From Streptomyces spiroverticillatus (GTDB lineage: Bacteria; Actinomycetota; Actinomycetes; Streptomycetales; Streptomycetaceae), in NCBI GenBank assembly GCA_014650415.1, contig BMUX01000008.1, positions 346,852 to 410,851 of the forward strand: a DNA stretch of 64,000 nucleotides. Direction: 5' to 3'. Below are positions 25,696 to 33,800 of this stretch, piece after piece. The notes beneath the pieces are model-generated. The model had not been told where the DNA came from. It saw nothing but the letters and a program-made list of their open reading frames with translations, and did no database searches. The position numbers and the translations under genes were made by a program. How positions within the stretch are numbered: the stretch's first letter is position 1; the number at the start of each line of letters is the position of its first letter.

Positions 25696-25725
25696 AAATA
25701 TGAACGACCCCGCCTTTTATGTCAA
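25696..25725 (-). promoter_or_regulatory. Candidate promoter of the peptide ABC operon
   Basis: Reading leftward: a consensus -35 TTGACA at 25725-25720, an 18-base spacer, then ATATTT at 25701-25696. The block is AT-rich in a GC-rich setting, and points at the binding-protein gene about 290 bases away. The hexamers suit a vegetative HrdB-type sigma factor. Confidence 0.6.
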
Positions 25726-25734
25726 TCTCACTCT

Positions 25735-25747
25735 GAGACGCCGTCTC
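25735..25747. promoter_or_regulatory. Palindrome upstream of the -35 (possible operator)
   Basis: GAGAC-GCC-GTCTC is a perfect inverted repeat that starts 9 bases upstream of the -35 of the peptide ABC promoter; another CGAGAC follows at 25754. The position suits an activator or a repressor site. It also lies between that promoter and the end of the ABC exporter gene. Confidence 0.4.
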
Positions 25748-25768
25748 GCATACCGAGACAAACCGGTG

Positions 25769-27760
25769 TCATGCCGGGTCCGTGACCGTCGGCGAGCCGG
25801 GCCGGGGGAGCGGCACGGAGGGGGCGTACTGGGCGGCCTGGGCGGTGAACATGGCCGCGTATCGCCCCTGGGCGGCCATGAGTTGGTCGTGGGTGCCCTG
25901 CTCGGTGAGCCGCCCGCGGTGCAGGACGTGGATGTGGTCCGCGTGGCGCACCCCGGACATGCGGTGGGTGACCAGGACGACGGCCCGGTGCGGGGCGGCG
26001 AGCCGGCGGATGCGGTCGAAGGCCTCGATCTCGGCCTCCGGGTCGAGCGCGGAGGTGGGCTCGTCCACGATCAGGACGCTGTCCGCCCGCGAGGTCGTAC
26101 TGCGCCAGTGGGTGCGGGCCAGCCCCATCTTCTGCCACTCGCCCCCGGACAGCTCGGTCGCGCCCCGGAAGATGCGGGCCAGCAGGCTCCTCAGTCCGTA
26201 CGGAAGCTTGGCGACGACGGCACCCGCCCCCGCGTAGTCGACGGACGGCCGCAGGTCCTCCTCGGCCGCGGGCCGGGCGGGGCGGCCTATCCGGATGTTC
26301 ATCGCGGCCGTCACCGGCCAGCGCTGGAAGTCCTGGGTCAACAGCGAGACCCGCTCGAAGACTTCGGCACGGTCCAGCCCGGTGACGTCCGCCCCGCCCC
26401 AGTGCAGCGTGCCGCCCTGCGGCAGCAGCAGACCGGAGAGGACCTTCATCAGGGTGCTCTTGCCGGAGCCGTTCTCCCCGACCACGGCGGTGACCGACCC
26501 CATGGGCAGCGTCAGCGAGACGCCGTCGAGCGCGGGGCTCTCGGAGTCGGGGTAGCGGTAGGTGACGTCGTCCAGGACGACCTGCCCGACCTTCCCGGGG
26601 ACCGGGTCGCCGCCCCGGGGGACGGCCCGCTCGGCGGCCTGGGCGAGGAACCGGCCGTGGTCGCGGACGTACAACGACTCCTCGTGCAGATGGTTGATGT
26701 TCATCACCAGCGCGCCCAGGCTCGCCGACCCGGACCGCACGGCGATCACGGCGGTACCCGCCACGGCCAGACCCATCCGGCCGGTCGTGATCAGCGCGAA
26801 CATCGCCCCGTACGTCACCACCACGGCCACCCCGGACAGCGCGGAGGCCACCCACTCGGTGACCGCCTTGCTGGAGGCCAGCCGCTCCTGCTCGGCCTCC
26901 GCGCTCTGCGCCATGCCCTCGTACCGGCTGAGCAGGAACGCGCCGACGGCGTGGATGCGCACCTCCTGGGCGGCGGTGCGCTCGGTCAGGAGATTGCCGA
27001 TCAGCCGGCTCGCCCGGACGTGCTCGATCCAGCTCATGATCGATACGTACCGTTCCTGCGCCACCCGCATGGCGCCCCAGCCGCGCGGCGCGGCGATCAG
27101 GGCCAGCATGGGCAGGAGCACCGGATCCAGGACGGTGAGCACGCCCGCCGTGGCGATCAGGGAGATGGTGCTGTTCAGGGCGGCGACGCTGACGCCGATC
27201 ATGCGGCGTGCGGAGCCGGGCCCCTGCTGGGCGATGTCGATGAGGCGGCGGAATTCCGGATCGTCGATGGCTTCGAGCTCGACGCAGGCGGCTGCCGCCA
27301 GGTACTGGGTGGTGGCGATCCGCTCGACCAGCGGCTCCAGTCGGCCCGCCCGCGAGGTGGACCACCCGGCCAGGGCGGAGTTGACGACGGCGACGGCCGC
27401 GGCGGCCGACAGCGCGGGCAGGAGCGCGTACACCCGCTGGGCGGGGGTTCCGGTTCCGCCCAGCAGGACGTGCATGACGGCGTTGACGGCGAGCAGCCCC
27501 ACGGCGGCGGCGAGGCCCTGGCCGACCTCGCTGACCATCACGGCGAGCAGTCCGCGCCGGTCGGCCTGCCAGGCCATCCGCAGTGTCGCGCCGACCAGCG
27601 ACGGCATGGACCGCAGCGCGGTCAGCATGGTCAGGTCGAGGGCGGCGTGCTCGTGCTTCGACCAGCCCATGTCGTAGCGCAACGGCCCGCCGAACAACTC
27701 CCTTTCGGCGTCCGACACTTGGGGCTCGGCCATCCGTACGGGACCGAAGAATCGCTTCAC
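25769..27760 (-). CDS. ABC exporter, fused permease and ATPase
   Basis: A 663-residue half-transporter. Residues about 60-375 have six transmembrane helices; residues about 400-640 form the ATPase with Walker A GENGSGKS, signature ELSGGEWQKMGLART, Walker B SVLIVDEPTSALD and H-loop VVLVTHRMSG. It probably works as a homodimer that pumps lipids, drugs or peptides outward. The Q-loop is LLTQDFQRWP, a form seen in exporters from lanthipeptide-like and other natural-product clusters. GTG 27760 is preferred because AGGAGGTG lies 6 bases upstream; ATG 27733 is possible. Upstream genes on the same strand (27831-31163) are of unknown function and could be its partners. Confidence 0.9.
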   Translation of the reverse strand: MKRFFGPVRMAEPQVSDAERELFGGPLRYDMGWSKHEHAALDLTMLTALRSMPSLVGATLRMAWQADRRGLLAVMVSEVGQGLAAAVGLLAVNAVMHVLLGGTGTPAQRVYALLPALSAAAAVAVVNSALAGWSTSRAGRLEPLVERIATTQYLAAAACVELEAIDDPEFRRLIDIAQQGPGSARRMIGVSVAALNSTISLIATAGVLTVLDPVLLPMLALIAAPRGWGAMRVAQERYVSIMSWIEHVRASRLIGNLLTERTAAQEVRIHAVGAFLLSRYEGMAQSAEAEQERLASSKAVTEWVASALSGVAVVVTYGAMFALITTGRMGLAVAGTAVIAVRSGSASLGALVMNINHLHEESLYVRDHGRFLAQAAERAVPRGGDPVPGKVGQVVLDDVTYRYPDSESPALDGVSLTLPMGSVTAVVGENGSGKSTLMKVLSGLLLPQGGTLHWGGADVTGLDRAEVFERVSLLTQDFQRWPVTAAMNIRIGRPARPAAEEDLRPSVDYAGAGAVVAKLPYGLRSLLARIFRGATELSGGEWQKMGLARTHWRSTTSRADSVLIVDEPTSALDPEAEIEAFDRIRRLAAPHRAVVLVTHRMSGVRHADHIHVLHRGRLTEQGTHDQLMAAQGRYAAMFTAQAAQYAPSVPLPRPGSPTVTDPA

Positions 27761-27830
27761 GGGGCAGCACCTCCTGAGGGCTCTCCATGGATACCCGTAA
27801 GAGCCTGCCCCATGGAGGATCCGGCCGGGG

Positions 27831-28454
27831 CTACGCGGTGTTCTGGGGAGCCCGGACCTCCAGGACGACGGCGGTCCCGGCGACGGGCCCGCCCTCGTAC
27901 ATCGTGATCGTCTGCCCGCGCCGGAGGTGTCGCCACCGTGCGGGGGCAAGGGGTGCGAGCCGCACCGTGGCCCGTTCGCCGGGGCCCAGCGAGGGCGCGG
28001 ATTCGACCCAGAGGCTTGCGATGTCGAGAATCGGCCCGCCGCCCGGGGCCAGGTTGCCGATGTCCCACATCGGCCGCAGAGCACCGGCTCCGGAGAAGGG
28101 CGTTCGCCGACGGTACTCGCCGGTGGGGCGGAGGGTGAGATCGGCCCGTACCATCCCGTGGCGGGATTCGTAGGAGCGCCAGTGGCACCAGGCGGCGCTT
28201 CTCTCGAACCGCAACTTCTCGGCGGCCCCGGCGAGTTCCTCCCAGAAGTCGGGCGGGAGCGAGTGGCCGCCGCCGAGCTCCTCCAGCAGGCCGAGGGCCA
28301 CGTCCCACTCGTCGTGGACGAGGTGGTCCCAGACGTCGTCGACCGTGAGGTCGTTCTCGCCGGCCGTCTCCTCGGGGGCCAGCAGGGAGGCCGCTCTCAG
28401 CAGTTCGGTTACGTCCATGGCCTGATTCTGGGGGGTGGTCCCGCCGGGTGCCAT
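27831..28454 (-). CDS. Hypothetical protein with an EF-Tu-like C-terminal barrel region
   Basis: A 207-residue protein (195 if ATG 28418 is used). Residues about 15-95 are helical and acidic (VDDVWDHLVHDEWDVALGLLEELGG). Residues about 105-200 have strands ADLTLRPTGEYRRRTPFSG, LRPMWDIG, GERATVRLAPLAPARWRHL and GQTITMYEGGPVAGTAVVLEV, a pattern close to the third domain of elongation factor Tu, where it forms a beta-barrel. Such stand-alone EF-Tu-C-like modules occur in Streptomyces proteins of unknown role. It begins 6 bases after the stop of the DUF6193-like gene, which argues for one transcript and shared function. No enzymatic motif is visible. Confidence 0.75.
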   Translation of the reverse strand: MAPGGTTPQNQAMDVTELLRAASLLAPEETAGENDLTVDDVWDHLVHDEWDVALGLLEELGGGHSLPPDFWEELAGAAEKLRFERSAAWCHWRSYESRHGMVRADLTLRPTGEYRRRTPFSGAGALRPMWDIGNLAPGGGPILDIASLWVESAPSLGPGERATVRLAPLAPARWRHLRRGQTITMYEGGPVAGTAVVLEVRAPQNTA

Positions 28455-28460
28455 GCCCGG

Positions 28461-29221
28461 TCAGCCAGTGGGTCCGGGATCCCGCCAGCCGCCCTCGACG
28501 GCCGGGGCGGTGCCTGCGGGGACGCTGGAGGCCATCAGTGCGGCTGCCTCCTCGGCGGTGAGGCCGGTGCCGAGCACGCGTGACGGTGTACCGGCAGTCG
28601 CGTCCGTGACCACCTCCCACCGCCCCTCCCACGTCGGAACCACCCGGGGAAGCACCGAGTGGAACGGATCGGCGGTGCTGCTGAGCAGGCTGAACTGACC
28701 GTGCGACGGCCACGGGAAGAAGACCCGCAGGGCCGGCTGCGCGTACAGCGCCTCGGCGAGTTCGGCGTCGCCCAGCCTGATCACCGGCGAGCGCTCCAGG
28801 GTCAGCCGCCAGGCGGTCGCCACGACCCGGCCGGGCGGTGCCGCCTTCATCGGATCGTCCGCCAGGAGGGGCCATTCACGGCGCAACGCATCGAGCGGTG
28901 CGCCCTCGCTCCACCGGTGCAGGAGGTCGGCCACCACCGCGAGGCTGTCCGTACTGCCGAAGGCGCCCCAGCGCCACCCGTTCTCTTCGGTGATCTCGAT
29001 ACGGAACTCACGCTCGTCGGCCTGGGGCGCGAAGACCGAGAACCGGGCCGCTCCCCTGACGCAACGCGCTGCCGCTGTCGGCGCGTACCCCGCCACGGCC
29101 TCCGGGGGAAGGACGGTCTTCCCCGGCGAGCCGCTTCGCGAACCACCGCTTCCGCCAGGCCGCCCGGTACCGCCGGCTCCGGACCGGGGGCGGCCGATAT
29201 TTCGTTCGCGTGTTCCTTCAT
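28461..29221 (-). pseudogene. DUF6193-like gene, apparent frameshift near 29121
   Basis: The intact C-terminal frame (from GTG 29096 down to 28461) encodes about 211 residues with FRIEITEENGWRWGAFGSTD, RWSEGAPLDALRREWPLL, YAQPALRVFFPWPSHGQFSL and DPFHSVLPRV, close to the actinomycete DUF6193 family. A second frame starts at ATG 29221, just 4 bases after the stop of the upstream gene, reads MKEHANEIS...LAEAVVREAARRG with good codon bias, then becomes poor at a GGGG run (29121-29124 on the plus strand). Adding one G joins it cleanly to KTVLPPEAVAGYAPT in the other frame, giving about 253 residues. It is either a real single-base frameshift or a sequencing error. Function unknown. Confidence 0.6.
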
Positions 29222-29225
29222 GCCG

Positions 29226-31163
29226 TTACGGTAGTGGGCCGTGCGCCTCGGCCTCGGCCAGGAGGCGGTACAGGACGGGAACCGGGATCTCCGGATTGGT
29301 CACCACCGTGCCCGCCGTCTCGCGGTCGTGCAGCAACCCGGCCAGGACCCGGGCCGGCAGCCGGGATCTGCGCATCGCGGTCAGCCGGACGGAGGACTCC
29401 GGGTCGTTCAGCAGCAGTACCGCATCGGCCGGTGACAGCCGGGGGTCCTCGGCCGCGCGGCGGCGCACCTCGGCCTCCGGGTCGCGGGCGCACCGTACGA
29501 CGTCGGCAGGCGTGGACTCCGGATCGTCCAGCACCAGCCGACGCATCCGCCCGGCGGGGTCGTCGGCGTACCGGAGCAGGCCCGTACGGGGGAAGTTGGG
29601 GTGGCTGCGGGGGCGGTCGGGGTAGGAGAAGCTGCCGTCCCACCAGCGCCACACCTCCAGCAGCAGCTCCTCCGGCGCGTCGTCGCACGACTCGGCGAGG
29701 AACAGCCGGACCACCCGGTCCACGTCCCCGGCGAGCAGTTCCACGACGTCCGGCGGAAGACGGCGGGCCCGGGCCACGCTGTGGCGGATGCGGGGATGGG
29801 ACGACTTGGCGAGGCGGCGCATCGCCTCGGCGTCACCGTGCAGGTCCGCGACCCAGGGCAGGGTGCGCGACATCATCGCCGGGTCGAAGTCGTGGCGTAC
29901 GGCGGCGCGTTGGTCCTCGTCGAGGTCGGCCCGTACGGCCACCACCGCGCGGACTTCCTCGTACGGGTCCTCCGCCAGGGCGGCGACGCCGCGCGAACTG
30001 AGCCGGGGGTTGGCGGCCAGCGTCCGGCGCGCCTCCGGGTCCGCGTCCAGGACCAGGTCCGCCTCCAACTCGGCCTCGAAGCAGCACTGTTCGAGCGCAC
30101 GCCAGGGCTGCGGCAGTGCGTCGAAGACTTCGCGGGGCATGGCGGCGTCGACGTGGTGGGCGAGCAGTGCGGTCGTGCGTACGGTGTCGTCGGCGTCGGC
30201 CAACAGGCGTGCCCGCAGCGGTAGTTCGAGATCTGCCCACCGGGCGCAGACGGCCGCCCGCACGCCGGGGCGGGTGTCGGTCGCGAGGGCGGGGAGGAAC
30301 TCGGCGGGGAGCCCCGGGAGTTGGGCGGCTTCGGCGCGGCAGGCGCCGGCGAGGAGGTTCTCGTACACGTCCGGCGGGAGTGCGACGTCCCAGGCACAGG
30401 CCTGCTCCGCCACGAGGACGCGTCGGCTCGACGACGGTTCGGCGCGGATCAGCCGTATCCACTGGTCGGCAGTGATCTTCGGCCGGAAGGTGTCGGCGAG
30501 CCTGCTGCGCACCTGGGGATCGGGGTGCGAGACGGCTGCTTCGAGCACGGCGGGCCGGTCGCAGCCGTGCAGAAAGCTCGTATGGACGTCCAGCAGCCGT
30601 ATCAAGAGGTCGTCCGGGGCCGCCGGATTGGAGCCGATCCACTCCGCCCAGTGCAGAGGCAATCCCGGCTGCCCCGGCCACCCCGGCTGCATGGGAACCG
30701 CTGCCCACACCTGGGCGCGCTCGTCCTCCGTCTCGCACCCAGCGGCCACGGCGGCCTCCGCCAACCGTTCCGGCAGCCGGTCGAGCGCCGTCAGCCGGGG
30801 CCCGTCCGCACCGGGCACCTCCGCCAGCAGCACCCCTCCGTCGCTGGAGAGCGCCACGAAGCCGGGGCCGCCGATCAGCCCCGGCACGTTGTCGCCGGTG
30901 CGGCGGACCCGCGTCCACCGGGCGTCGTTGCCGCCGATCCGATGCCCCAGGACGGCCACCAGGAACTCGCCGTCGGCACCGGCGAGACGGTCCCACCAGG
31001 AGGCGTCCCACGCGTCCCGGACGACGCCTTGCGGTGCGGTGATCCCGCGCGCGATCCGCCAAGCAGCCTCGGGCGGGAAGAGGGTGTCGGGGAAGACGTC
31101 CTCGACGACGGTGAGTCCGGCGTCCGTGGTCAGCAATCGGTGGAGTTTCTCTTGGCGTTGCAC
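29226..31163 (-). CDS. HEAT-like helical repeat protein
   Basis: A 645-residue cytoplasmic protein. After an N-terminal domain (about 1-190) with no recognised fold, most of the chain is built of short helical repeats such as HPDPQVRSRLADTF, DTRPGVRAAVCARWADL, DPEARRTLAANPRLSSRGVAAL, DPYEEVRAVVAVRADL, HPRIRHSVARARRL, DPEAEVRRRAAEDPRLS and DPESSVRLTAMRRSRL. These resemble HEAT/leucine-rich-variant repeats of protein-binding solenoids common but uncharacterised in Streptomyces. GTG 31163 is used as start. The next gene begins 4 bases after its stop, so it heads a leftward set that runs through the EF-Tu-like protein towards the ABC exporter. Confidence 0.8.
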   Translation of the reverse strand: MQRQEKLHRLLTTDAGLTVVEDVFPDTLFPPEAAWRIARGITAPQGVVRDAWDASWWDRLAGADGEFLVAVLGHRIGGNDARWTRVRRTGDNVPGLIGGPGFVALSSDGGVLLAEVPGADGPRLTALDRLPERLAEAAVAAGCETEDERAQVWAAVPMQPGWPGQPGLPLHWAEWIGSNPAAPDDLLIRLLDVHTSFLHGCDRPAVLEAAVSHPDPQVRSRLADTFRPKITADQWIRLIRAEPSSSRRVLVAEQACAWDVALPPDVYENLLAGACRAEAAQLPGLPAEFLPALATDTRPGVRAAVCARWADLELPLRARLLADADDTVRTTALLAHHVDAAMPREVFDALPQPWRALEQCCFEAELEADLVLDADPEARRTLAANPRLSSRGVAALAEDPYEEVRAVVAVRADLDEDQRAAVRHDFDPAMMSRTLPWVADLHGDAEAMRRLAKSSHPRIRHSVARARRLPPDVVELLAGDVDRVVRLFLAESCDDAPEELLLEVWRWWDGSFSYPDRPRSHPNFPRTGLLRYADDPAGRMRRLVLDDPESTPADVVRCARDPEAEVRRRAAEDPRLSPADAVLLLNDPESSVRLTAMRRSRLPARVLAGLLHDRETAGTVVTNPEIPVPVLYRLLAEAEAHGPLP

Positions 31164-31270
31164 GCGGTCATGATCCCCGGGGGCCTGCGGTGGGACAAGG
31201 CCCGTGCCGGGGGCGACGATTCAGGCGGAAACGCGAGTACGGATGTGCAGGGGCGCCGGTGTCGCCGGGC

Positions 31271-32608
31271 TCAGTTCAGCAGAAGGGCGAGGCCGCCGAT
31301 CGTGTACGTGATCATCAGTGCGAGCAGGGGCAGTTGGCCGACCACGGCCCGGGCGGGCGGGAAGAGGCGGACGGAGCGGTCGTGGGCGGCGACGACGCCG
31401 AGCACGTGACCGGTGACGACGGCGGTCACCTGGAGGACGGCCAGGGCGCCGGGACCCATGGGGGGCAAGGGATCGGGGGCATTGTCAGTGCCGAGTGCCA
31501 TGCTTGCCGTACGTGGTCCTTCGGTCACCAGGAGGGAGAAGTAGTGGGCGACGAGATAGCCGAGGGCGATCGGCACCAATGAGTGCGCGAAGGCCGTGAG
31601 CGGGGCGGGGTGCGGTCCGCTGAGGAGCCGGGTGGCTGCGGCGCACAGGCAGTAGAGGACGGCGACGAGGGCGACGGCGCCGAGGAGACCGAGGGTGGCC
31701 GTGAAGGTGCGGCCGAGAGGGGAGGTCTGGATCGTGTTGATCCAGGAAGGGCTGTCGGAGAAGCCGTCGTAGGCGGTGGAGCCGAGCAGGACGCAGACGG
31801 TGGCCACGAGCCCGGGGCGTTCGGGCGTCGCGTCGAGTCCGTGGAAGGGGTTGCGGAGGACCAGGCGGCCGTCGACGCGGCGGCCGACGGGGGAGAGGCG
31901 GGCCAGCAGGGTGGAGTAGGCCTCGAAGGGATCGCCGTCGGCGAACCAGCGTTCGCCGTAGCGGGCGGCGCAGCCGAGTTGGACGACGATGTGGACGAGC
32001 AGGGCGATCAGGAGGGAGGTGCGGGCGGCGGGCTCGGGGGAGACGAGCTCCAGCCAGGTGAAGGCCAAAAGCCCGGCCGCGGCGGGCCATTGGCCGAGCC
32101 GGGGCGGGAGCGGGTGAGGGCGGAGAGGGTGGCCGCTCGCCCGGGCCCGGACCCGGGCGAGGAGCCGGTGCAGGGGGCGGAGCGGGTTGAGGAGGCGCCA
32201 GACGGGGCCGAGGAGGAGGGAGGCGGGCACGAGACCGACCCAGAGCAGGACGTAGACGGCGCCGGGAGCGGGATTGCGGTCGGGGTCGTCCGGGCCCAGG
32301 AGGAGGTACAGGACGAAGACGACTGCGGCGGCAAGTCCCAGCCCTCGCAAGGTGGTTCGGATGACCGGTGCGTCGGCCGCGCGCTGGAGTCGGACGGGCA
32401 GCGCGAGGCCGGACCGGTCTCCGCGGAATCGGGAGGTGGACCAGAGCAGCCCGAGGGCGAGGAAGGAGACGAAGAGCGCCGCGAAGGCTCCGGAGAACGC
32501 GTAGAAGGGGGAGATCGGCAGGTCGTGCTGGGAGCCGATGCCGTGGGCGAGGTACACCGGCGACGCACCGTCGTGGGCGAGGGCTACCGGGTCGTGGACG
32601 AGGATCAC
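31271..32608 (-). CDS. Polytopic membrane protein, third gene of the beta-helix operon
   Basis: A 445-residue protein with about ten hydrophobic helices, beginning with an external-looking loop MILVHDPVALAHDGASPVYLAHGIG. The helix pair around AAAVVFVLYLLLG and VLLWVGLVPASLLLGPVWRLLNPLRPLHR is followed by a His/Arg-rich loop. His, Trp and Pro residues (HYFSLLVTEGPR, NPFHGL) recur, but there is no known transporter signature. Its start lies 7 bases after the stop of the cupredoxin-like lipoprotein, so the two are almost certainly co-translated. I infer that it works with that lipoprotein, possibly in metal or electron handling, though that is not shown. No homolog of known function was recognised. 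Confidence 0.75.
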   Translation of the reverse strand: MILVHDPVALAHDGASPVYLAHGIGSQHDLPISPFYAFSGAFAALFVSFLALGLLWSTSRFRGDRSGLALPVRLQRAADAPVIRTTLRGLGLAAAVVFVLYLLLGPDDPDRNPAPGAVYVLLWVGLVPASLLLGPVWRLLNPLRPLHRLLARVRARASGHPLRPHPLPPRLGQWPAAAGLLAFTWLELVSPEPAARTSLLIALLVHIVVQLGCAARYGERWFADGDPFEAYSTLLARLSPVGRRVDGRLVLRNPFHGLDATPERPGLVATVCVLLGSTAYDGFSDSPSWINTIQTSPLGRTFTATLGLLGAVALVAVLYCLCAAATRLLSGPHPAPLTAFAHSLVPIALGYLVAHYFSLLVTEGPRTASMALGTDNAPDPLPPMGPGALAVLQVTAVVTGHVLGVVAAHDRSVRLFPPARAVVGQLPLLALMITYTIGGLALLLN

Positions 32609-32615
32609 CGGCGGC

Positions 32616-33800
32616 TCATCGGACGAGGAGCTGGGTCAGGACGAGGCCGGACTCATGGGTCTCGACCTCGAAGAGGCCGCTGCGGTCGACGGTCAGCAGC
32701 AGGGTGGCCTCGCGGTCGGCGGGCAGGGGGAGTTCCTTGTCGTAGCCGTGGACGTGCAGGGTGTCTTCCTGGTCGCTGGTGACCTGCAGGGCGACGCGTT
32801 GGCCGCGCTTGAGCTCGGTGCGGCCCGGGGCGGGGGAGACCTTGCCGTCCTTGACAGTGATGGTCACGGTGTGGTCGGCCGCCGGGCCGCTCTGCGAGGG
32901 GGTGGGATCCGGGGCGGGGGCCGTCGTGGTGGGGGCGGGGTGACTGTGACCTCCGGTGCCAGTGGTGGTCGCGGTGAGCGGGACGGAGACTTCCACCGGC
33001 TTGCCCGCGACTGCCCAGGTGGTGTGGTCGTCCGCGTACAGGCGGACGGTCAAGGTGTGGGCACCCTTGGGGACTTGGGACGCGGGCAGATGGAACCAGG
33101 GGCCGTACAGGCGGGCGATCTTGCGCTTGTCGAGCTCCAGGTGGGCGTGGCCCGTGCCGGGGAGGGCGGCGCCGCCGACGCTGTCGGGGGTGAAGCGGAA
33201 GCTCCGTACCGTCAGCTGGAGGTTCCAGCCGTCCTCGGAGTCCGGGCGCACGGCGAGCTGCACCTGCGGGGCGCCTTCGGCCGCGACCTCGCGGAGCCGG
33301 TGCCCGGCGCCGTCGTCGGAGCTGAGCAGGGTGCCGACGTTGCCGGAGGCCTCCTGGTGCGTGGTGCCGGGTTTGTGGTGGGTGGTGGCCGGTTCGGCGC
33401 AGCCGGTCGCCGTGGCGGCGAGCAGCAGGACGAGGACGAGTGCGAGGAGGGAGGGTGGGGTGAGGGGGCGGCGGGTGCGGGCGGTGGCTCGGTGACGGGT
33501 GCCCCGGGGACCGCGGACGCCGCGGGGACCACGGGCGCCCCGGGTACCACGGACGCCCCGGGGACCGCGGACGCCGCGGGGACCACGGGCGCCCCGGGTA
33601 CCACGGACGCCCCGGGGACCACGGGCGCCGCGGGGACCACGGGCACCCCGGGCGGCTCGGCCCGGGACGGCTCCTGCCGTGTCCGGCGTGCAGGCGGCGC
33701 ACCGGAAGCGGCCGTCGGCGAAACCGGCGGTCGAGGGCAGGTCGTCCTCGGGCCGTGCGGTCACAGTGCCTCCCGTGGCAGTGGCGGAGGTTCGGGTCAC
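32616..33800 (-). CDS. Lipoprotein with an Arg-rich collagen-like tract and a C-terminal cupredoxin-like domain
   Basis: A 394-residue protein. Residues 1-50 (containing RCAAC) are hydrophilic. Residues about 52-105 are some 17 uninterrupted G-x-R triplets. A hydrophobic leader (LLALVLVLLLAATATGC) then ends in a lipobox, so the following Cys may be lipidated outside. Residues about 145-265 look like a beta-sandwich, followed by a Pro/Thr linker. Residues about 310-394 resemble the EfeO-type cupredoxin domain (DTLHVHGYDKELPL, LFEVETHESGLVLTQLLV). No ATG, GTG or TTG lies between the repeats and the leader, so the repeats must be translated. GTG 33800 overlaps the previous stop (GTGA) and has AGGAAG upstream. 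Domain functions are inferred. Confidence 0.8.
   Translation of the reverse strand: MTRTSATATGGTVTARPEDDLPSTAGFADGRFRCAACTPDTAGAVPGRAARGARGPRGARGPRGVRGTRGARGPRGVRGPRGVRGTRGARGPRGVRGPRGTRHRATARTRRPLTPPSLLALVLVLLLAATATGCAEPATTHHKPGTTHQEASGNVGTLLSSDDGAGHRLREVAAEGAPQVQLAVRPDSEDGWNLQLTVRSFRFTPDSVGGAALPGTGHAHLELDKRKIARLYGPWFHLPASQVPKGAHTLTVRLYADDHTTWAVAGKPVEVSVPLTATTTGTGGHSHPAPTTTAPAPDPTPSQSGPAADHTVTITVKDGKVSPAPGRTELKRGQRVALQVTSDQEDTLHVHGYDKELPLPADREATLLLTVDRSGLFEVETHESGLVLTQLLVR
33497..33655. repeat. 9-bp coding tandem repeat with 54-bp higher-order period
   Basis: Units of 9 bases (GGNACCNCG-like) encode G-x-R on the minus strand. The segment beginning GGTACCACGGACGCC recurs after exactly 54 bases (33543 and 33597). 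The array lies inside the lipoprotein gene and keeps its frame, so it can change length without breaking the protein. Confidence 0.85.

Noticed and set aside
33490..33660. Collagen-like G-x-x repeats also appear in a plus-strand frame.
   Set aside because: The 9-bp DNA unit makes Gly in register on both strands; the minus-strand frame carries the lipobox and cupredoxin domain and is the real gene.
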